Assembly (NCBI GenBank): GCA_002066995.1 | Contig: MWTC01000052.1 | Location: 164,925 to 228,924, forward strand | Reading direction: 5' to 3' | Source of the DNA: Sphingobacteriales bacterium UTBCD1 | GTDB taxonomy: Bacteria > Bacteroidota > Bacteroidia > Chitinophagales > Chitinophagaceae | DNA length: 64,000 bases | Shown: positions 51,051 through 60,668 of the stretch, one piece after another | How the letters are laid out: every line of letters begins with the position of its first letter | Position numbering within the stretch: the stretch's first letter is position 1 | Made by a program: the position numbers and the translations under genes | Notes under the pieces: model-generated | Databases searched by the model: none | What the model saw: only the letters and a program-made list of their open reading frames with translations | Told to the model about the DNA's origin: nothing

Positions 51051-51290
51051 CTATTTGATCTCTTCAAATTCAAGATAATCGTCTGCATCGGCTTTAGGGG
51101 CAGCAGATTCCCTGGGTGTTTTAGCATAGTTCTGCTCTGTTTTGTTCATTTGTTCCGACATGCGCCGGTTCATATCCTGAAACCCTTTTTTCATTTGCTG
51201 CGAGGTTTTATGAACAGGTATGATCAGCTCAAATACTATCTTGTATAAGAGATAGAAAAGGAAAGCATATAATACAAGCCGGAGGATCAT
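51051..51290 (-). CDS. DUF4834 family small membrane protein
   Basis: A 79-residue protein with one N-terminal membrane helix (LRLVLYAFLFYLLYKIVFELIIPV) and a soluble charged tail including MKKGFQDMNRRMSEQMNK and ending DYLEFEEIK, which matches the Bacteroidota-specific DUF4834 family. Its function is unknown. It is divergent from the rimP operon (promoter at 51378-51411) and lies beside the tandem array. Confidence 0.8.
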   Translation of the reverse strand: MILRLVLYAFLFYLLYKIVFELIIPVHKTSQQMKKGFQDMNRRMSEQMNKTEQNYAKTPRESAAPKADADDYLEFEEIK

Positions 51291-51377
51291 TTTACGAAAT
51301 TACAGCAGTCTTTTTAATCGTGGCACAGAAAACGGCGAACGGCAGTTAATTATAAGGTAAAAGCCAATCGGTATAAG

Positions 51378-51411
51378 TTTTGGAACCAATAGTTGTATTT
51401 CCCTACCTTTG
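51378..51411 (+). promoter_or_regulatory. Promoter of the rimP-nusA-infB operon (TTTTG-N21-TACCTTTG)
   Basis: TTTTG at 51378-51382, 21 bases, then TACCTTTG at 51404-51411: both boxes and spacing fit the Bacteroidota consensus. Transcription should begin near 51418, just before the hairpin at 51430-51454 and 50 bases before the rimP ATG. Confidence 0.7.
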
Positions 51412-51429
51412 TACCGGCAATAGATGATA

Positions 51430-51461
51430 GAAGGGAACGAGGTCCGTTCCCTTCTTCTTTT
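51430..51461 (+). promoter_or_regulatory. Terminator-like leader hairpin before rimP
   Basis: GAAGGGAACG (51430-51439) and CGTTCCCTTC (51445-51454) form a perfect 10 bp stem with loop AGGTC, followed by TTCTTTT. It lies between the promoter and the rimP ATG at 51469. The form resembles an attenuator or a site for autoregulation by the NusA encoded in the operon. Confidence 0.6.
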
Positions 51462-51468
51462 AAGATCT

Positions 51469-51939
51469 ATGAACGAGACAGCTCAAATAAAAGCCCTGGA
51501 ACAAAAGGTTGAAGCACTGATCAGTGAAAAACAGGGATTTTTTCTTGTAGATATTAAGGTCAGTCCTTCTAATAATGTCCGGATATTTATTGATGCAGAC
51601 CAGGGGATCAATATTGATGAACTGGTTCAGCTAAATCGTAGTTTGTATAAAAAGATCATTGAAAGTGCTGTTTTTCCGGGAAATGATTTTTCGCTGGAAG
51701 TATCATCCCCGGGCCTGGATGAACCGATGAAAATACTGAGGCAGTATTTTAAAAATATAGGGAAAAACGTTGAAGTATTGAGAAAAGATGGAATAAAAAC
51801 GGCAGGAAAGCTGATTTCGGTAAATGAACACTCGGTTGTTGTGGAAGAAGAAAAAGGAAAAAACAAAAAAAAAGAATTTGTGCAACACAACATACCTTTT
51901 GAAAATATTAAATCAACAAAAATTCAAATAAAGTTTTAA
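51469..51939 (+). CDS. rimP: Ribosome maturation factor RimP
   Basis: From the ATG at 51469 (MNETAQIKAL) the protein has 156 residues. The two RimP domains are visible: ALISEKQGFFLVDIKVSPSNNVRIFIDADQGINIDELVQLNRSLYK and FSLEVSSPGLDEPMKILRQY for the first, and the small beta C-terminal domain with GKNVEVLRKDGIKTAGKL. It assists 30S subunit maturation. An in-frame ATG at 51424 would place the leader hairpin within the coding region, which is unlikely. nusA follows after 43 bases. Confidence 0.93.
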   Translation: MNETAQIKALEQKVEALISEKQGFFLVDIKVSPSNNVRIFIDADQGINIDELVQLNRSLYKKIIESAVFPGNDFSLEVSSPGLDEPMKILRQYFKNIGKNVEVLRKDGIKTAGKLISVNEHSVVVEEEKGKNKKKEFVQHNIPFENIKSTKIQIKF

Positions 51940-51982
51940 TCGGGATCTTTGATTATAGTGTCCCTTTTCAAAATTTCGAACT

Positions 51983-53230
51983 ATGGCAAGTATCAATTTG
52001 ATCGAAGCATTCCAGGAATTCAAAGATGCAGAAAATATTGACCGTCCCACAATGATGAAAGTAGTGGAAGACGTTTTTAAAACATTACTTCGTAAAAAGT
52101 TTGGAAGTGATGAGAACTTTGATGTCATTGTGAATGCGGAAAAAGGAGACCTGGAAATAATCCGGCATCGCACGATCGTAGATGACGGACAGGTAGAGGA
52201 TCCATTGGCACAGGTACAGTATAGCGATGCTGTGAAGATCGAACCTGATTTTGAAGTTGGTGAAGACCTGTTTGAAGAAATAGATCTGTACGATTTTGGG
52301 CGCAGGGCTATCCTGGCTGCAAAGCAAACTCTCGCCAGCCGTATCAATGACCTGAAGAAAAATGTATTAGCCAAAAAATATGGCGACAGGATCGGTGAAA
52401 TTATAAGTGCTGAAGTGTACCAGGTTTGGAAAAAAGAGATCTTGTTGTTAGATGAAGAAGGAAATGAATTGATACTTCCAAAGAGTGAACAGATTCCGCA
52501 GGATTATTTCAAAAAAGGAGAAAATATACGGGCGGTGGTAAAAAAGGTGGATATGAAAAATAATACACCTGTAATTATCCTTTCCCGTACTTCCCCCGAG
52601 TTCCTTGCCAAGTTACTGGAGATCGAAGTGCCGGAAATATTTGATGGGCTGATAGTTATCAAAAAAATTGTCAGAGATCCGGGTGAGAGAGCCAAAGTGG
52701 CGGTGGAGTCTTATGACGACCGCATTGATCCGGTTGGTGCCTGCGTGGGAATGAAAGGAAGCCGTATCCATGGCATCGTTCGGGAACTGAAAAATGAAAA
52801 TATTGATGTGATCAACTGGACCAATAATACCCAATTGCTGATCCAGCGCTCGCTTACTCCCGCCAAGATTACCAGCATGGAACTGGATCAGGAAAATAAG
52901 CATGCGAATGTTTATCTGAAACCTGACCAGGTATCACTGGCAATAGGCCGCCGGGGTGTTAACATCAAATTAGCCAGTGAACTGACAGGGTACGAACTGG
53001 ATGTGTACCGTGATAACGAAGGTGAAGTTGAGGAATTTGATATTGACCTGGATGAGTTCAGTGATGAAATTGAAACCTGGGTGATTGACGAACTCAAGCG
53101 TATCGGTTGTGATACGGCAAGAAGTGTACTGGATCTTACTCCTGAAGAACTGGAACGCAGAACGGACCTTGAAAAAGAAACCATTGATGATGTGAGAAAA
53201 GTTTTGCAGGAAGAATTTGAAAAAGAATAG
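51983..53230 (+). CDS. nusA: Transcription termination/antitermination protein NusA
   Basis: The 415-residue protein has the NusA N-terminal domain, an S1 domain (about 135-200), KH domains including DPVGACVGMKGSRIHGIVRELKNENIDVINW and ANVYLKPDQVSLAIGRRGVNIKLASELTGYELDVY, and a short acidic C-terminal helix-hairpin region. It modulates pausing, termination and antitermination. The C-terminal repeats of enterobacterial NusA are reduced to one. The operon order rimP-nusA-infB is conserved widely. Confidence 0.96.
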   Translation: MASINLIEAFQEFKDAENIDRPTMMKVVEDVFKTLLRKKFGSDENFDVIVNAEKGDLEIIRHRTIVDDGQVEDPLAQVQYSDAVKIEPDFEVGEDLFEEIDLYDFGRRAILAAKQTLASRINDLKKNVLAKKYGDRIGEIISAEVYQVWKKEILLLDEEGNELILPKSEQIPQDYFKKGENIRAVVKKVDMKNNTPVIILSRTSPEFLAKLLEIEVPEIFDGLIVIKKIVRDPGERAKVAVESYDDRIDPVGACVGMKGSRIHGIVRELKNENIDVINWTNNTQLLIQRSLTPAKITSMELDQENKHANVYLKPDQVSLAIGRRGVNIKLASELTGYELDVYRDNEGEVEEFDIDLDEFSDEIETWVIDELKRIGCDTARSVLDLTPEELERRTDLEKETIDDVRKVLQEEFEKE

Positions 53231-53329
53231 CGGTCACTATACAATGTAAGTCAGGTGGATCATATAAATTTCCATTATGACTATGATGATTGAAATGACC
53301 ATTTTGATTCATTTGACTAAAATTTTTGA

Positions 53330-56113
53330 ATGGCAGAATTAAAACTTCCGAGATTATTAGGTGCAGCCAAAGAGTTCAACATTGGCCAGGATACCCTTAT
53401 TGATTTTTTGATCGATAAAGGGTTTTTGAAAGATGACCTGAAACCCACTTCCAAGCTTACTGAAGAAATGTACCGGGCTTTGCAGATGGAGTTTCAGAGT
53501 GATAAGGTGGCTAAAATGAAAAGCGACCAGGTAGATCTGCCAAAAGGAGCCCAGGCTGAACCTAAAAAGAAGAAAGAAGATGAGGAAATTATTTTTAAAA
53601 AGGATGAAAAGAAAACAGTAAAGAAAGAAGAACCGCCACTGGAAGAAAAACCTGCAAAACTAAAAACCAAAAAGGAAGAACCACCCAAAGAAGAGCTTAT
53701 TAAAGTTGAGGCGCCTGAGCTTGAAAAACCCAAAGTTGTTGATAAAATAGATTTGTCTGCTATTGATTCATCTACACGGCCCAGGAAAACCGGCAAAAAG
53801 AAAAAAGAAGAACCGGAAGCCAAAGAGCCGGCAAAGAAAACGGCAAAGAAGAAAACAGCAAAAGAAGAAGAGCCCGTAATCAAAGAAAAAACAGAAGAGC
53901 CCAAAGAGGAGCCAGCACAAGAAGAACTGCCCCCGGTGATAGAAAATATTGAAGTGGAAAAACTGACCGGCCCGAAAGTTATTGGTAAGATCGAATTGCC
54001 GGTAGATAGTGACACCCGCCCTAAGAAAGAAGAAAAGAGAAAGAGGAAAAGAATTCCGATTGAGAAGAAAGAAGTTAAAAAGGAAGAATTATTTAAAGAC
54101 AGGGAAAAAAGGCAAGGCGGCGGATTCCACAGAGATGACAGGAGAGACAGGCGTGGCGGCGGGCGCAGAGACAACAGGCAAAGGGAAGAAAAGCAAATTG
54201 ACGAAAAAGAAATTCAGGAAAAGATACGGCAAACACAGGCAAAGCTTGCGGGTGGTGGCGGCCGTGGCAAGAGCCTTAAAGCAAAATTAAGACGTGAGAA
54301 AAGGCATGAAATGACCGAAGCGATGGGAGAAGCGGAAACCGATCATAAACTAAAGGTTACAGAATTTATCAGTGTGAGTGAATTAGCAAACCTTATGGAT
54401 GTAAGTTTTGCAGAAGTGATCAGCAAGTGTATGAGCCTGGGCATTATGGTATCAATTAACCAGCGGCTGGATGCAGAAGTGATCGAATTGGTAGCAAGTG
54501 AATTTGGTTATGATGTTGAGTTCATTGATATGGAAAAACACCTGGAGATGGAAGAACAGGAAGATGAAGACAGTGAAGAAATGCTGAAACCCCGTTCTCC
54601 CATTGTAACCATTATGGGGCATGTGGATCATGGTAAGACTTCATTACTTGATTATATACGTAATGCAAATGTAGTGGCAGGAGAAGCAGGGGGCATTACT
54701 CAGCATATCGGTGCATACCGTGTTACTTTAAGTAACGGAAAAGAGATCACTTTTCTGGATACACCCGGCCATGAAGCATTTACTGCCATGCGGGCCCGGG
54801 GCGCCAAGGTTACGGATATTGCAGTAATCGTTATTGCTGCCGATGATGCAGTGATGCCGCAAACCCGTGAAGCAATCAGCCATGCACAGGCGGCCGGCGT
54901 ACCCATGATCTTTGCTGTCAATAAAATTGATAAAGACGGTGCTAATCCTCAGAAAATATATGAACAGCTATCACAAATGAATTTATTGGTAGAAGAATGG
55001 GGAGGTAAATATCAAAGCCAGGAAATTTCTGCCAAAAAGGGATTAAACATTGATCTATTATTAGAGAAAGTTTTGCTGGAAGCTGAACTGCTCAACTTAA
55101 AAGCTAACCCCGATAAAGTTGCAACAGGGACGATCATCGAAGCTTCTTTGGACAAAGGCAGAGGCTATGTTGCCACTTTGCTGGTGGAAAACGGTACTTT
55201 AAGAACAGGAGATCTTGTGGTCAGCGGCCAATACTATGGCCGTGTAAAAGCGATGTTCAATGAAAGGAATAAGAAGCAGGATGAAGCAGGGCCTTCTTGC
55301 CCGGCATTGATATTGGGTTTGAATGGGGCCCCGCAAGCCGGCGAGAAGTTCAAAGTATACCTGGATGAATCGGAAGCAAAAGAGATTGCAAACCGCCGGG
55401 CGCAAATTCTCCGTGAGCAGGGAATACGTGCAAGAAAACACATAACGCTGGATGAAATAGGCCGCCGTTTGGCATTGGGTAATTTTAAAGAACTTAATAT
55501 TATCATTAAAGGTGATGTGGATGGATCAGTAGAAGCGCTGAGCGATTCATTGCAAAAATTATCAACACAGGAAATCCTGGTTAATGTGATCCATAAGGGA
55601 GTGGGTCAGATCAATGAAAGTGATGTTGTGCTGGCGGAAGCATCTGATGCGGTCATTATTGGATTTAATGTTCGGCCTTCGTTACAGGCATCCAGACTTG
55701 CAGAGAACGCAGGTATACAGATCAGGACTTATTCTATCATCTACAACGCTATTGAAGAAGTGAAAAGCGCTATGGAAGGAATGCTGGAACCTACCATCAG
55801 TGAAAAAATTGTTGCGAATGTTGAAATAAGGGAAGTATTCAAATTTGATAAAGCCGTTGTTGCCGGATGTTATGTTCGTGATGGTAAAATTAAAAGAGAT
55901 TCCAGGGTCAGGCTGATAAGAAATGGTATTGTGATTTACCCGGTTGGTGAAGGCGCCAGCGCAGAACTTGGCTCACTCAAGCGGTTCAAAGATGATGCAA
56001 AAGAGGTACAGGCGGGAATGGAATGCGGCCTTACTATTAAAAACTATTCTGATATAAAAGTGGGTGATGAGGTTGAAGCCTATGAAGAAGAAGAAGTAAA
56101 GAGAACTCTTTGA
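53330..56113 (+). CDS. infB: Translation initiation factor IF-2
   Basis: The 927-residue protein has an N-terminal IF2_N subdomain ([24 protein letters not shown]), a long Lys/Glu-rich linker at about 65-300, a second N-domain ([20 protein letters not shown]), then the G domain with GHVDHGKTS at about residue 428, DTPGHEAF and NKID, and the C-terminal domains. It brings initiator tRNA to the ribosome. The linker is typical for the phylum. It starts 99 bases after nusA. Confidence 0.97.
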   Translation: MAELKLPRLLGAAKEFNIGQDTLIDFLIDKGFLKDDLKPTSKLTEEMYRALQMEFQSDKVAKMKSDQVDLPKGAQAEPKKKKEDEEIIFKKDEKKTVKKEEPPLEEKPAKLKTKKEEPPKEELIKVEAPELEKPKVVDKIDLSAIDSSTRPRKTGKKKKEEPEAKEPAKKTAKKKTAKEEEPVIKEKTEEPKEEPAQEELPPVIENIEVEKLTGPKVIGKIELPVDSDTRPKKEEKRKRKRIPIEKKEVKKEELFKDREKRQGGGFHRDDRRDRRGGGRRDNRQREEKQIDEKEIQEKIRQTQAKLAGGGGRGKSLKAKLRREKRHEMTEAMGEAETDHKLKVTEFISVSELANLMDVSFAEVISKCMSLGIMVSINQRLDAEVIELVASEFGYDVEFIDMEKHLEMEEQEDEDSEEMLKPRSPIVTIMGHVDHGKTSLLDYIRNANVVAGEAGGITQHIGAYRVTLSNGKEITFLDTPGHEAFTAMRARGAKVTDIAVIVIAADDAVMPQTREAISHAQAAGVPMIFAVNKIDKDGANPQKIYEQLSQMNLLVEEWGGKYQSQEISAKKGLNIDLLLEKVLLEAELLNLKANPDKVATGTIIEASLDKGRGYVATLLVENGTLRTGDLVVSGQYYGRVKAMFNERNKKQDEAGPSCPALILGLNGAPQAGEKFKVYLDESEAKEIANRRAQILREQGIRARKHITLDEIGRRLALGNFKELNIIIKGDVDGSVEALSDSLQKLSTQEILVNVIHKGVGQINESDVVLAEASDAVIIGFNVRPSLQASRLAENAGIQIRTYSIIYNAIEEVKSAMEGMLEPTISEKIVANVEIREVFKFDKAVVAGCYVRDGKIKRDSRVRLIRNGIVIYPVGEGASAELGSLKRFKDDAKEVQAGMECGLTIKNYSDIKVGDEVEAYEEEEVKRTL

Positions 56114-56210
56114 TTGACCTGATTTTCATTCCGGCCCGGCTTTCGGCTCCCGGGCATTATGATGCTGCACGAAATATTTGTTAAATAGAGGCCGGGACTG
56201 CTGATATTTT

Positions 56211-57614
56211 ATGATGAAAAGTATTTTTGACGCCATGTTATTCCAGAAGAAATTTATTATTGCCTGTTCACTGCTTTTTGGTTGTACTTCTCTTGTTCAG
56301 GCACAGCCCAAAAAAGTAGTTGCAGACAAGATATTAGCCATCGTGGGGGATAAGATCATTCTTCAGTCGGATATAAAAAATTCCATATCGGATATCGTGC
56401 GCCAGGGCGGAACAGTACCTGATAATGCTGATTGCATTTTAACAGAGCAGGCTATTGTTTCAAAAATACTGATGCTGCAGGCACAAAAAGATTCATTGCC
56501 GGTGACCGATGAAGAAGTAGAAGCAGAATTGGATCAGCGGGTGCGTTATTTCATTAATCAAATGGGTGGCAGCCAGCAGACTTTAGAAGAAGTAGCAGGA
56601 AAAACGATTTACCAGATCAAAGATGATGCAAGAGAATCTGTCAAAGAAAATAAGCTGGCTACTGCCATGCGTAATAAGATTGTTGAAAATGTGAGAATCA
56701 CCCCGAATGAAGTAAAAGAATTTTTTGACAAAATCCCCAAAGACAGCCTGCCTTTTTTTGAATCAGAGCTCGAGATAGGACAGATTGTCCTTTACCCGAA
56801 GGCATCAAGGGATATGGAGAAATATATTATTGATGAACTTAATAATTACAAGAAACAGGTTGAAACAAAGATGATCTCATTTGCGGACCTGGCAAAGAGA
56901 GTGTCGCAGGATCCGGGAACGAAGGATCAGGGCGGGCAACTTCAGATAAACCGTAACGACAAGTCAGTGGATCCGTCATTCCTGTCAGCCGCATTCCGTT
57001 TGAAAAACGGTGAAATTTCCACACCGGTAAAATCAAAGTTCGGATACCATTTAATTCAGATGGTGGACCGTAATGGCGATGATGCTGTGGTCCGCCATAT
57101 TTTAATGATCCCTCCTGTTACGGATGTAGAAATCAATGAAGCTAAAACCAAATTAGACAGTATCCGTTCAAAAATCATTGCAGGCACTATCGGTTTTAAT
57201 GAAGCAGCAGGGAAATACAGTGAAGATGAACAGGCCAAATTCAGCGGCCCTTTTATCTTGAACAGGGATGGCGCTCCTTATGTAACTATAGATCAGCTTG
57301 ACAGGGATATGGTGGCTGCAATCAGCAAAATGAAAGTAGGCGAATACTCACAGCCCACTGTGTTTGATGCCGATCAGACGAAGAAAGGCGTTCGTATTGT
57401 TTATCTGAAATCCCGTTCGGAACCTCACCGTATGAACCTGCGTGATGATTATAGTAAAATATCCCAATGGGCATTGAGCCAAAAGAAAGATGAAGCGCTC
57501 CAGAAATGGATTGTAGCCAGGGTGCCCACATATTATATTATGATTGACGGGCAGTCTAAAAGCGAGTGCCCCAATCTTAAAAAACTTACTGAAAACGAGA
57601 GTAAAGCTTTTTAA
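56211..57614 (+). CDS. SurA-like periplasmic chaperone/peptidylprolyl isomerase
   Basis: The 467-residue protein has a signal peptide at about 1-31 (FGCTSLVQAQ), a SurA N-domain (VADKILAIVGDKIILQSDIKNSI) and two parvulin domains: one with FADLAKRVSQDPGTKDQGGQLQI and FGYHLIQMVDRNGDD, the other starting VVRHILMIPPV with EAAGKYSEDEQAKFSGPF. It should chaperone outer-membrane proteins in the periplasm. It follows infB by 97 bases on the same strand and may be part of the same transcription region. Confidence 0.9.
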   Translation: MMKSIFDAMLFQKKFIIACSLLFGCTSLVQAQPKKVVADKILAIVGDKIILQSDIKNSISDIVRQGGTVPDNADCILTEQAIVSKILMLQAQKDSLPVTDEEVEAELDQRVRYFINQMGGSQQTLEEVAGKTIYQIKDDARESVKENKLATAMRNKIVENVRITPNEVKEFFDKIPKDSLPFFESELEIGQIVLYPKASRDMEKYIIDELNNYKKQVETKMISFADLAKRVSQDPGTKDQGGQLQINRNDKSVDPSFLSAAFRLKNGEISTPVKSKFGYHLIQMVDRNGDDAVVRHILMIPPVTDVEINEAKTKLDSIRSKIIAGTIGFNEAAGKYSEDEQAKFSGPFILNRDGAPYVTIDQLDRDMVAAISKMKVGEYSQPTVFDADQTKKGVRIVYLKSRSEPHRMNLRDDYSKISQWALSQKKDEALQKWIVARVPTYYIMIDGQSKSECPNLKKLTENESKAF

Positions 57615-57651
57615 TATCACATTTTGATCATCTCAATTACCCGCCATCTCA

Positions 57652-57659
57652 TAACTTTG
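57652..57659 (+). promoter_or_regulatory. -7 element for the amidophosphoribosyltransferase-like gene
   Basis: TAACTTTG fits TAnnTTTG, 17 bases before the ATG at 57677. TTTTG at 57622-57626 is 25 bases upstream, longer than usual. Confidence 0.4.
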
Positions 57660-57676
57660 CGGCTCCTTTATTCTTC

Positions 57677-59524
57677 ATGAGCGATCCGATCAAACACGAA
57701 TGTGGATTAGCATTCATTCGGCTGAGAAAGCCATTTTCTCACTACCGGAAGAAATACGGTACGGTAATGTGGGGTTTAAATAAGCTCTACCTGCTGATGG
57801 AGAAACAACATAACCGGGGGCAGGATGGTGCCGGAATTGCTGTAGTGAAAACAGATGTGGAACCGGGGTATCCTTTTTTGAAAAGAATCCGCAGTAATGC
57901 CGCACAATCCATCTCAGATATTTTCAGGCAAATCGGGGAGGAAGTAAACGAACTGGAAAAATTTAACCCGGATATTAAAAAACATCCCGGGCTCATGAAA
58001 GGCCATGTTTCTTTTTTAGGAGAGCTCTTGCTGGGCCATCTTCGGTATGGCACGCAGGGAAAAAATAATGTCGAATTCTGCCACCCTTTTTTAAAACGCC
58101 ACACTATACCTGCAAGAAACCTGGCACTGGCCGGTAATTTCAACCTGGTCAATACAGAAGAACTTTTTTCATTAGTGAATATGGATCCCGGCGAGTTTAA
58201 AAAGCAGAGCGACCTTGCTGCAATGATGGAAGTGATTTATCATTTCCTGGTGAAAGAAGATGAAGCTTCACCGGACCGGCTGGACATAGCTGCTGTTCTG
58301 AAAAAAGCCCTTCCTTTGTTTGATGGCGGTTTTCATGTCGGCGGCGTGACAGGCAATGGGATAGGTTTTGTGTTCCGGGATGCAAACGGGATCCGCCCTT
58401 CTTATTATTATTACGATGACGATGTGGTGGTTGCCGCATCAGAAAGACCTGCTATCCGAACTGCATTTAATCTTGGCAAAGACCAGGTAAAGGAATTACT
58501 GCCCGGACAGGCGTTGATTGTTGATGAGAAAGGGAACCCGGAGATTGTTCAGGTGCTGGAACCGAAAGAAAGGAAAGCTTGCAGCTTTGAACGGATTTAT
58601 TTCTCCCGCGGCAGTGATGAAGAAATTTACCGGGAGCGGAATGCTTTGGGATATAATCTCAGCGAGCAGGTGCTGAATGCAATCAATCATGATCTGAAGA
58701 ATACCATTTTTTCATTCATCCCCAATACTGCAGAAGTGGCATTTTATGGCCTGCTGAAAGGTATGGAAGACTACCTGAGCAAAGTCAAGATAGAACGGAT
58801 ACTGAGTTGGGGGAAAGAGTATGATGATGAAAAGCTGAGCGAGATGATCAATCGCCGCATTCGTATCGAAAAGATTGCAATTAAAGATGTGAAGATGCGG
58901 ACCTTCATCACCGAAGATGCGGGGAGAAATGAGATGGTACAGCACGTTTATGATGTTACATACGGGACGGTGCGTGACAACGAGGATACTTTGGTGGTCA
59001 TTGATGACTCAATTGTCCGGGGAACAACTTTGAAAGAAAGTATTATCCGTATGCTGGACCGGCTGAAGCCCAAACGTATCGTGGTAGTTTCTTCTTCTCC
59101 CCAGATCCGTTATCCCGATTGTTATGGAATTGACATGAGCAAAATGGGGGATTTTATTGCATTCAATGCAGCAATTGAATTACTAAAGGACCGGAAAAAG
59201 ACGGATTGTCTCATTGATCTTTTAGAACGCTGTAAAGAATTACAACGCAATAACAAACTTCATACTGAAAATGTGGTGAAGCAACTATACAAGCAATTTA
59301 CCAACGAAGAAATTTCTGCAAAGATCGCCAGGCTGATCACCCCGCAGGACCTTGGTGTTCCGGTACAGGTGATCTTTCAAAGTATAGAAACGCTGCACAT
59401 GGCATGCCCCGATAATCTTGGTGATTGGTATTTCACCGGTAATTATCCTACACCGGGAGGAAACCGGGTAGTAAATAAAGCATTTATGAACTATATGGAG
59501 GGGAGGAATGTAAGAGGATATTGA
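57677..59524 (+). CDS. PurF-like class II glutamine amidotransferase/phosphoribosyltransferase
   Basis: The protein has 615 residues, about 110 more than E. coli PurF. The expected N-terminal nucleophile is Cys9 in KHECGLAFIRL, after an eight-residue propeptide. KQHNRGQDGAGIAVVK matches the glutaminase RGQE/D motif, and the phosphoribosyltransferase motif is LVVIDDSIVRGTTLKESI. Extra residues include GEEVNELEKFNPDIKKHPGL and a helical C-terminal domain (DRKKTDCLIDLLERCKELQRN onward). It should transfer glutamine nitrogen to PRPP in purine synthesis. It could also be a paralogue that is not the main PurF; no other purine gene is adjacent. Confidence 0.8.
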   Translation: MSDPIKHECGLAFIRLRKPFSHYRKKYGTVMWGLNKLYLLMEKQHNRGQDGAGIAVVKTDVEPGYPFLKRIRSNAAQSISDIFRQIGEEVNELEKFNPDIKKHPGLMKGHVSFLGELLLGHLRYGTQGKNNVEFCHPFLKRHTIPARNLALAGNFNLVNTEELFSLVNMDPGEFKKQSDLAAMMEVIYHFLVKEDEASPDRLDIAAVLKKALPLFDGGFHVGGVTGNGIGFVFRDANGIRPSYYYYDDDVVVAASERPAIRTAFNLGKDQVKELLPGQALIVDEKGNPEIVQVLEPKERKACSFERIYFSRGSDEEIYRERNALGYNLSEQVLNAINHDLKNTIFSFIPNTAEVAFYGLLKGMEDYLSKVKIERILSWGKEYDDEKLSEMINRRIRIEKIAIKDVKMRTFITEDAGRNEMVQHVYDVTYGTVRDNEDTLVVIDDSIVRGTTLKESIIRMLDRLKPKRIVVVSSSPQIRYPDCYGIDMSKMGDFIAFNAAIELLKDRKKTDCLIDLLERCKELQRNNKLHTENVVKQLYKQFTNEEISAKIARLITPQDLGVPVQVIFQSIETLHMACPDNLGDWYFTGNYPTPGGNRVVNKAFMNYMEGRNVRGY

Positions 59525-59660
59525 TAGTTCAAAATTCAAATCTCAAATTCCGGATAAGAACAAAAAAGAAAATACAGTAAGCTTCCACAGGTTTTCGAAG
59601 CTGAATTCAATTTGTTGTCTGTATTATAGAATGCGTAATTTTAAATAAAAGAGAAGGGTA

Positions 59661-60149
59661 TTGAAAATTCTGATTTTAATCCGTCATGCGAAAAGCAGCC
59701 AGGGTGACGGAACCATCAATGATTTCGAGAGGCCATTGAATGAAAGGGGAAAAAATGATGCTCCTGTTATGGCAAGAAGGCTTATTGCCCGTGGAATCAA
59801 AGTAGATATGCTTATATCCAGTCCGGCGAAGCGTGCCGCTAAAACCGCAAAGCTCTTCGCTAAAGAACTGGAAATTGAAAATGAGAAAATAGTTTTTAAA
59901 ACTGAATTGTATTTAGCTTCGGTTGATATATTTTATGACGTGATAGAAAAGGCAAATAATAATGCCGGATGCATTGCTGTATTTTCTCATAATCCTTCTG
60001 TCACCGATTTTGCCAATGACTTAACAGAAGTGCATGTGGACAATATTCCTACCTGCGGAATTTTTGCAATAAAAGCCGATACCGGAAATTGGGCTGATTT
60101 CGGAATGGCTAAAAAGAAATTCTTGTTTTTCGATTATCCTGGGAACTGA
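59661..60149 (+). CDS. SixA-like histidine phosphatase
   Basis: The 162-residue protein begins ILIRHAKSSQGD with the phosphate-accepting RHG-type motif (RHA) and catalytic His, then DMLISSPAKRAAKTAKLFA, and the second His in VFSHNPSVTDFANDL. This size fits SixA, which dephosphorylates histidine in phosphorelays or acts on small phosphates. The start is TTG at 59661. It is convergent with the lipoprotein gene, 12 bases away. Confidence 0.87.
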   Translation: MKILILIRHAKSSQGDGTINDFERPLNERGKNDAPVMARRLIARGIKVDMLISSPAKRAAKTAKLFAKELEIENEKIVFKTELYLASVDIFYDVIEKANNNAGCIAVFSHNPSVTDFANDLTEVHVDNIPTCGIFAIKADTGNWADFGMAKKKFLFFDYPGN

Positions 60150-60161
60150 GTGTTAAGGATA

Positions 60162-60593
60162 TTATTGATTTTTGATGCGAAGTAAGCTTGTTCCACCCTG
60201 GTTAACTGATTTTTCAAATTGTACTATGGATGCTGATTTGCCTGCAATTGCCCACTGCTGGTTGAATTTACTGATATTGGCATCAGTTGTATTGAAGCTT
60301 ATGGAAAGTACTTCCGTATTATCTGAAGTGGCAGAGATCTTCCACGAGCCGGGGATGATTTCATTTTGTTTTTGGAGTACTACAGAACCGGTGCTGCTGA
60401 ACAGAAATTGATAACCGGCATAATCAGGAGTCAGGTCTTTTGTAACAAAGAAATAATCTATTTTCCAGTTGTTGTGAGTCAGAACTTCATCCGTAGGAGC
60501 AATGAAATCTTTGTTGGGTGTGCAATTGCCGAAGGCAAAAAGTAAATATATGAGCCCGGGCACGAACAGCAGCTTTGAGTTTTTCATGATCAT
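60162..60593 (-). CDS. Small lipocalin-like lipoprotein
   Basis: The 143-residue protein begins MKNSKLLFVPGLIYLLFAFGNC from the second ATG (60587), with lipobox Cys following AFGN. The mature part has strands such as NNWKIDYFFVTKDL and SVVLQKQNEIIPGSWKIS, a pattern seen in small lipocalin-like or DUF5004-type lipoproteins of Bacteroidota. Its role is unknown. Confidence 0.75.
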   Translation of the reverse strand: MIMKNSKLLFVPGLIYLLFAFGNCTPNKDFIAPTDEVLTHNNWKIDYFFVTKDLTPDYAGYQFLFSSTGSVVLQKQNEIIPGSWKISATSDNTEVLSISFNTTDANISKFNQQWAIAGKSASIVQFEKSVNQGGTSLLRIKNQ

Positions 60594-60668
60594 GGATTTT
60601 TCGTGAACAAAGTACCTATTTCAGCACTGAAAAGAAATCGTAATAATACTTCGAAGAAAAACGAAGCA

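Noticed and set aside
53494..54174. Serine/phenylalanine-rich antisense protein
   Set aside because: It is the complement of the Lys/Glu-rich linker of IF-2; codon composition of the sense gene explains the open frame.
56134..56155. Terminator after infB
   Set aside because: GCCCGG/CCGGGC arms form a short stem but no T run follows, and the SurA-like gene continues on the same strand.
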